Assembly: GCA_031289385.1 (NCBI GenBank)
Contig: JAITPP010000135.1
Coordinates: 1-6,433, forward strand
DNA length: 6,433 bases
Direction: 5' to 3'
Source of the DNA: Prevotellaceae bacterium
Lineage (GTDB): Bacteria > Bacteroidota > Bacteroidia > Bacteroidales > UBA932
The notes beneath the pieces are model-generated. The model did not search any database. It saw only the letters and a program-made list of their open reading frames with translations, and had not been told where the DNA came from. Both the position numbers and the translations under genes were made by a program. This document shows positions 5,688-6,433 of the stretch, piece by piece (position 1 is the stretch's first letter; every line of letters begins with the position of its first letter).

Positions 5688-5812
5688 TCCCCAGCTTTAG
5701 CTGGTGGAAACGAGAAAAAAGGAAAACAAAAGGCTTTAGCCAAAATATCAATAATGTTAGGCTAAAGCCGATAAAAATAACTCCTTTTATTCTCCCTTCT
5801 AAAGCAGGAGGC
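5688..5812. repeat. Palindromic element with GGCTTTAGCC inverted repeat
   Basis: It begins with the hairpin CCAGCTttAGCTGG (5691-5704). It holds a perfect 10-bp inverted repeat, GGCTTTAGCC (5732-5741) and GGCTAAAGCC (5760-5769), around an 18-bp loop. It ends with CCCTTCTAAAGCAGGAGG (5795-5812), which weakly mirrors the left end. The minus-strand frame over this stretch (MPPALEGRIKG..) translates the repeat and is not supported as a gene. It probably belongs to a dispersed family in this genome. Confidence 0.75.
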
Positions 5813-5819
5813 AATTCAA

Positions 5820-5860
5820 GAATTAAGAATGTAGAATGAAGAGTTAAAAATGAAGAATTG
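5820..5860. repeat. 7-bp tract leading into the second GCCCC element
   Basis: The contiguous units are GAATTAA, GAATGTA, GAATGAA, GAGTTAA and AAATGAA, followed by a shortened GAATTG. As at 4344-4385, the tract abuts the GCCCC palindrome directly. Confidence 0.88.
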
Positions 5861-5945
5861 CCCCAGCCTCCTAAAAGGGGAGTTTGGGCAGTGCAGAAAA
5901 TTTAAGCAATGCAGAAAAAGTCCCCTTTAGGGGATTTAGGGGTGA
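5860..5945. repeat. GCCCC palindromic element, copy 2
   Basis: It is related to 4384-4450: GCCCCAGCCTCCTAAAAGGG at the left, GCAGTGCAG in the linker and GTCCCCTTTAGGGGATTTAG at the right. The linker is longer here because GCARTGCAGAAAA occurs twice (around 5888 and 5907). The inner hairpin TCCCCtttaGGGGA is intact; the outer TAGCCCC/GGGGCTA pair of copy 1 is not kept. Confidence 0.85.
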
Positions 5946-5947
5946 AA

Positions 5948-6055
5948 GGAATGAAGAAATGTGATAATTAATGTAGGAATGAAGAAATGTAGGAATGAAG
6001 AAATGTGATAATTAATGTAGGAATGTAGGAATGTAGAAATGTGATAATTAATGTA
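5948..6055. repeat. Composite array of 8-bp units and a 12-bp unit
   Basis: The region parses without a leftover base into octamers GGAATGAA, GGAATGTA, GAAATGTA, GAAATGTG and a 12-mer ATAATTAATGTA. The 12-mer always follows GAAATGTG and occurs three times (5964, 6008, 6044). The array stops 2 bp before copy B of the upstream module. Confidence 0.92.
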
Positions 6056-6189
6056 GAAACGACTAATTACCAAATCATTTTGTACACATAATATAAAAAG
6101 ATTACGCTTAAGTGTTAAATTTGTTAAATGAAATGGGAGATAAGTGTTAAAAATGATATTTTTCTATGCTGATTATGAGGCTATTCTGG

Positions 6190-6218
6190 ATTTGTCCCAA
6201 TTTTTTTAGAATTTGTCC
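6190..6218 (+). promoter_or_regulatory. Putative LytTR operator, copy B
   Basis: ATTTGTCC occurs at 6190-6197 and 6211-6218, again 21 bp start to start. The base before the first repeat differs (G here, A in copy A) and the T tracts differ in length, yet the repeats and their spacing are unchanged. This argues for selection on the pair. Confidence 0.65.
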
Positions 6219-6242
6219 ACCCTTTTTCTTCCCTATTAAATG

Positions 6243-6250
6243 TACTTTTG
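6243..6250 (+). promoter_or_regulatory. -7 box TACTTTTG of the secreted-protein promoter
   Basis: It is identical to the box of copy A, 32 bp after the start of the second ATTTGTCC (31 bp in copy A). No TTTG stands at the usual -33 distance. Transcription would start near 6257, leaving a leader of about 60 nt before the ATG at 6320. Confidence 0.6.
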
Positions 6251-6319
6251 CTCAACAAAAAATTATAAAATAATTAACGATATAACGATATAACAATTAA
6301 TAATTAACAAATATAGTTT

Positions 6320-6433
6320 ATGAAAAGAACAAAATTAATTTTAACAAAAGTCTGTATTTTGGTGTTTGTACTTATGACATTACACGCCAATGCACAGCAA
6401 ACAAAAGTAGGCAGACCGCCAACTTTTTCGGTG
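6320..6433 (+). CDS. Secreted protein, N-terminus only (3' end outside window)
   Basis: Thirty-eight codons are visible. A basic start (MKRTKLILTK) is followed by a hydrophobic core (VCILVFVLMTLHANA) and a likely signal peptidase I site before QQTKVGRPPTFSV. The only cysteine lies within the core, not in a lipobox position, so this is not a lipoprotein. The mature part is too short to assign a family. Its promoter module duplicates that of the LytTR gene, so it is the best candidate target of that regulator. Confidence 0.8.
   Translation, partial: MKRTKLILTKVCILVFVLMTLHANAQQTKVGRPPTFSV

Larger units (their letters stand above)
6058..6265 (+). promoter_or_regulatory. Duplicated upstream regulatory module, copy B (before secreted-protein gene)
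   Basis: This is the counterpart of 5048-5251. It keeps the AACGACTAATTACCAAA start, the AAGTGTTAAA pair 32 bp apart (6110 and 6142), TAAATTTG (6116-6123), TGATTATGAGG, the two ATTTGTCC repeats, TACTTTTG and the TCAACAAAAAATTA end. The 12-bp palindrome is one base off (ACGCTTAAGTGT). After 6265 the sequence differs; a tandem AACGATAT pair (6276-6291) lies in the leader. Confidence 0.85.

Noticed and set aside
5614..5814. Minus-strand 66-aa membrane-like protein
   Set aside because: It lies entirely over the palindromic element and the 7/8-bp tract and overlaps the LytTR stop; its hydrophobicity comes from A-rich repeats on the other strand.

Overview
The window looks like a low-GC Bacteroidota chromosome, probably Bacteroidales-like. 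The evidence is a batB-batC-batD-batE gene order, signal peptides ending in ..AQ/..SQ, genes without Shine-Dalgarno sequences, and promoters of the TTTG / TAnnTTTG type. All supported genes are on the + strand.

Positions 1-3556 hold the tail of batB followed by complete batC, batD and batE. They are tightly packed (ATGA overlap, then gaps of 12 and 27 bp) and form the distal part of a Bat (Bacteroides aerotolerance) operon. The encoded proteins are envelope proteins: a VWA-domain membrane protein (only its C-terminal membrane segment is visible), a periplasmic TPR protein, a large periplasmic Ig-like membrane-anchored protein, and a TPR/SH3 membrane protein.

Positions 3557-5047 hold no convincing gene and are dense in repeats. 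In order they contain: 21 perfect 7-bp units; six copies of a double-hairpin palindrome in AT-rich spacers that also run in 7-bp steps; another 7-bp tract; a GCCCC palindromic element; a TTTGC/CACAAAG repeat; a 9-bp array; and a 31-bp inverted repeat enclosing two overlapping promoter-like sequences that point at the next gene.

Positions 5048-6433 hold the most interesting unit. A stand-alone LytTR DNA-binding protein (5273-5617) and a secreted protein (start 6320, cut by the window edge) are each preceded by a copy of the same ~205-bp upstream module. Both copies carry two direct repeats, ATTTGTCC, exactly 21 bp apart, followed by a TACTTTTG -7 box. This is the geometry expected of a LytTR-family binding site just upstream of an activator-dependent promoter. 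I infer a small regulon in which the LytTR protein controls its own gene and the secreted protein. Between the two genes (5618-6057) lie further 7/8-bp tracts and two palindromic elements, one of which is a second copy of the GCCCC element.
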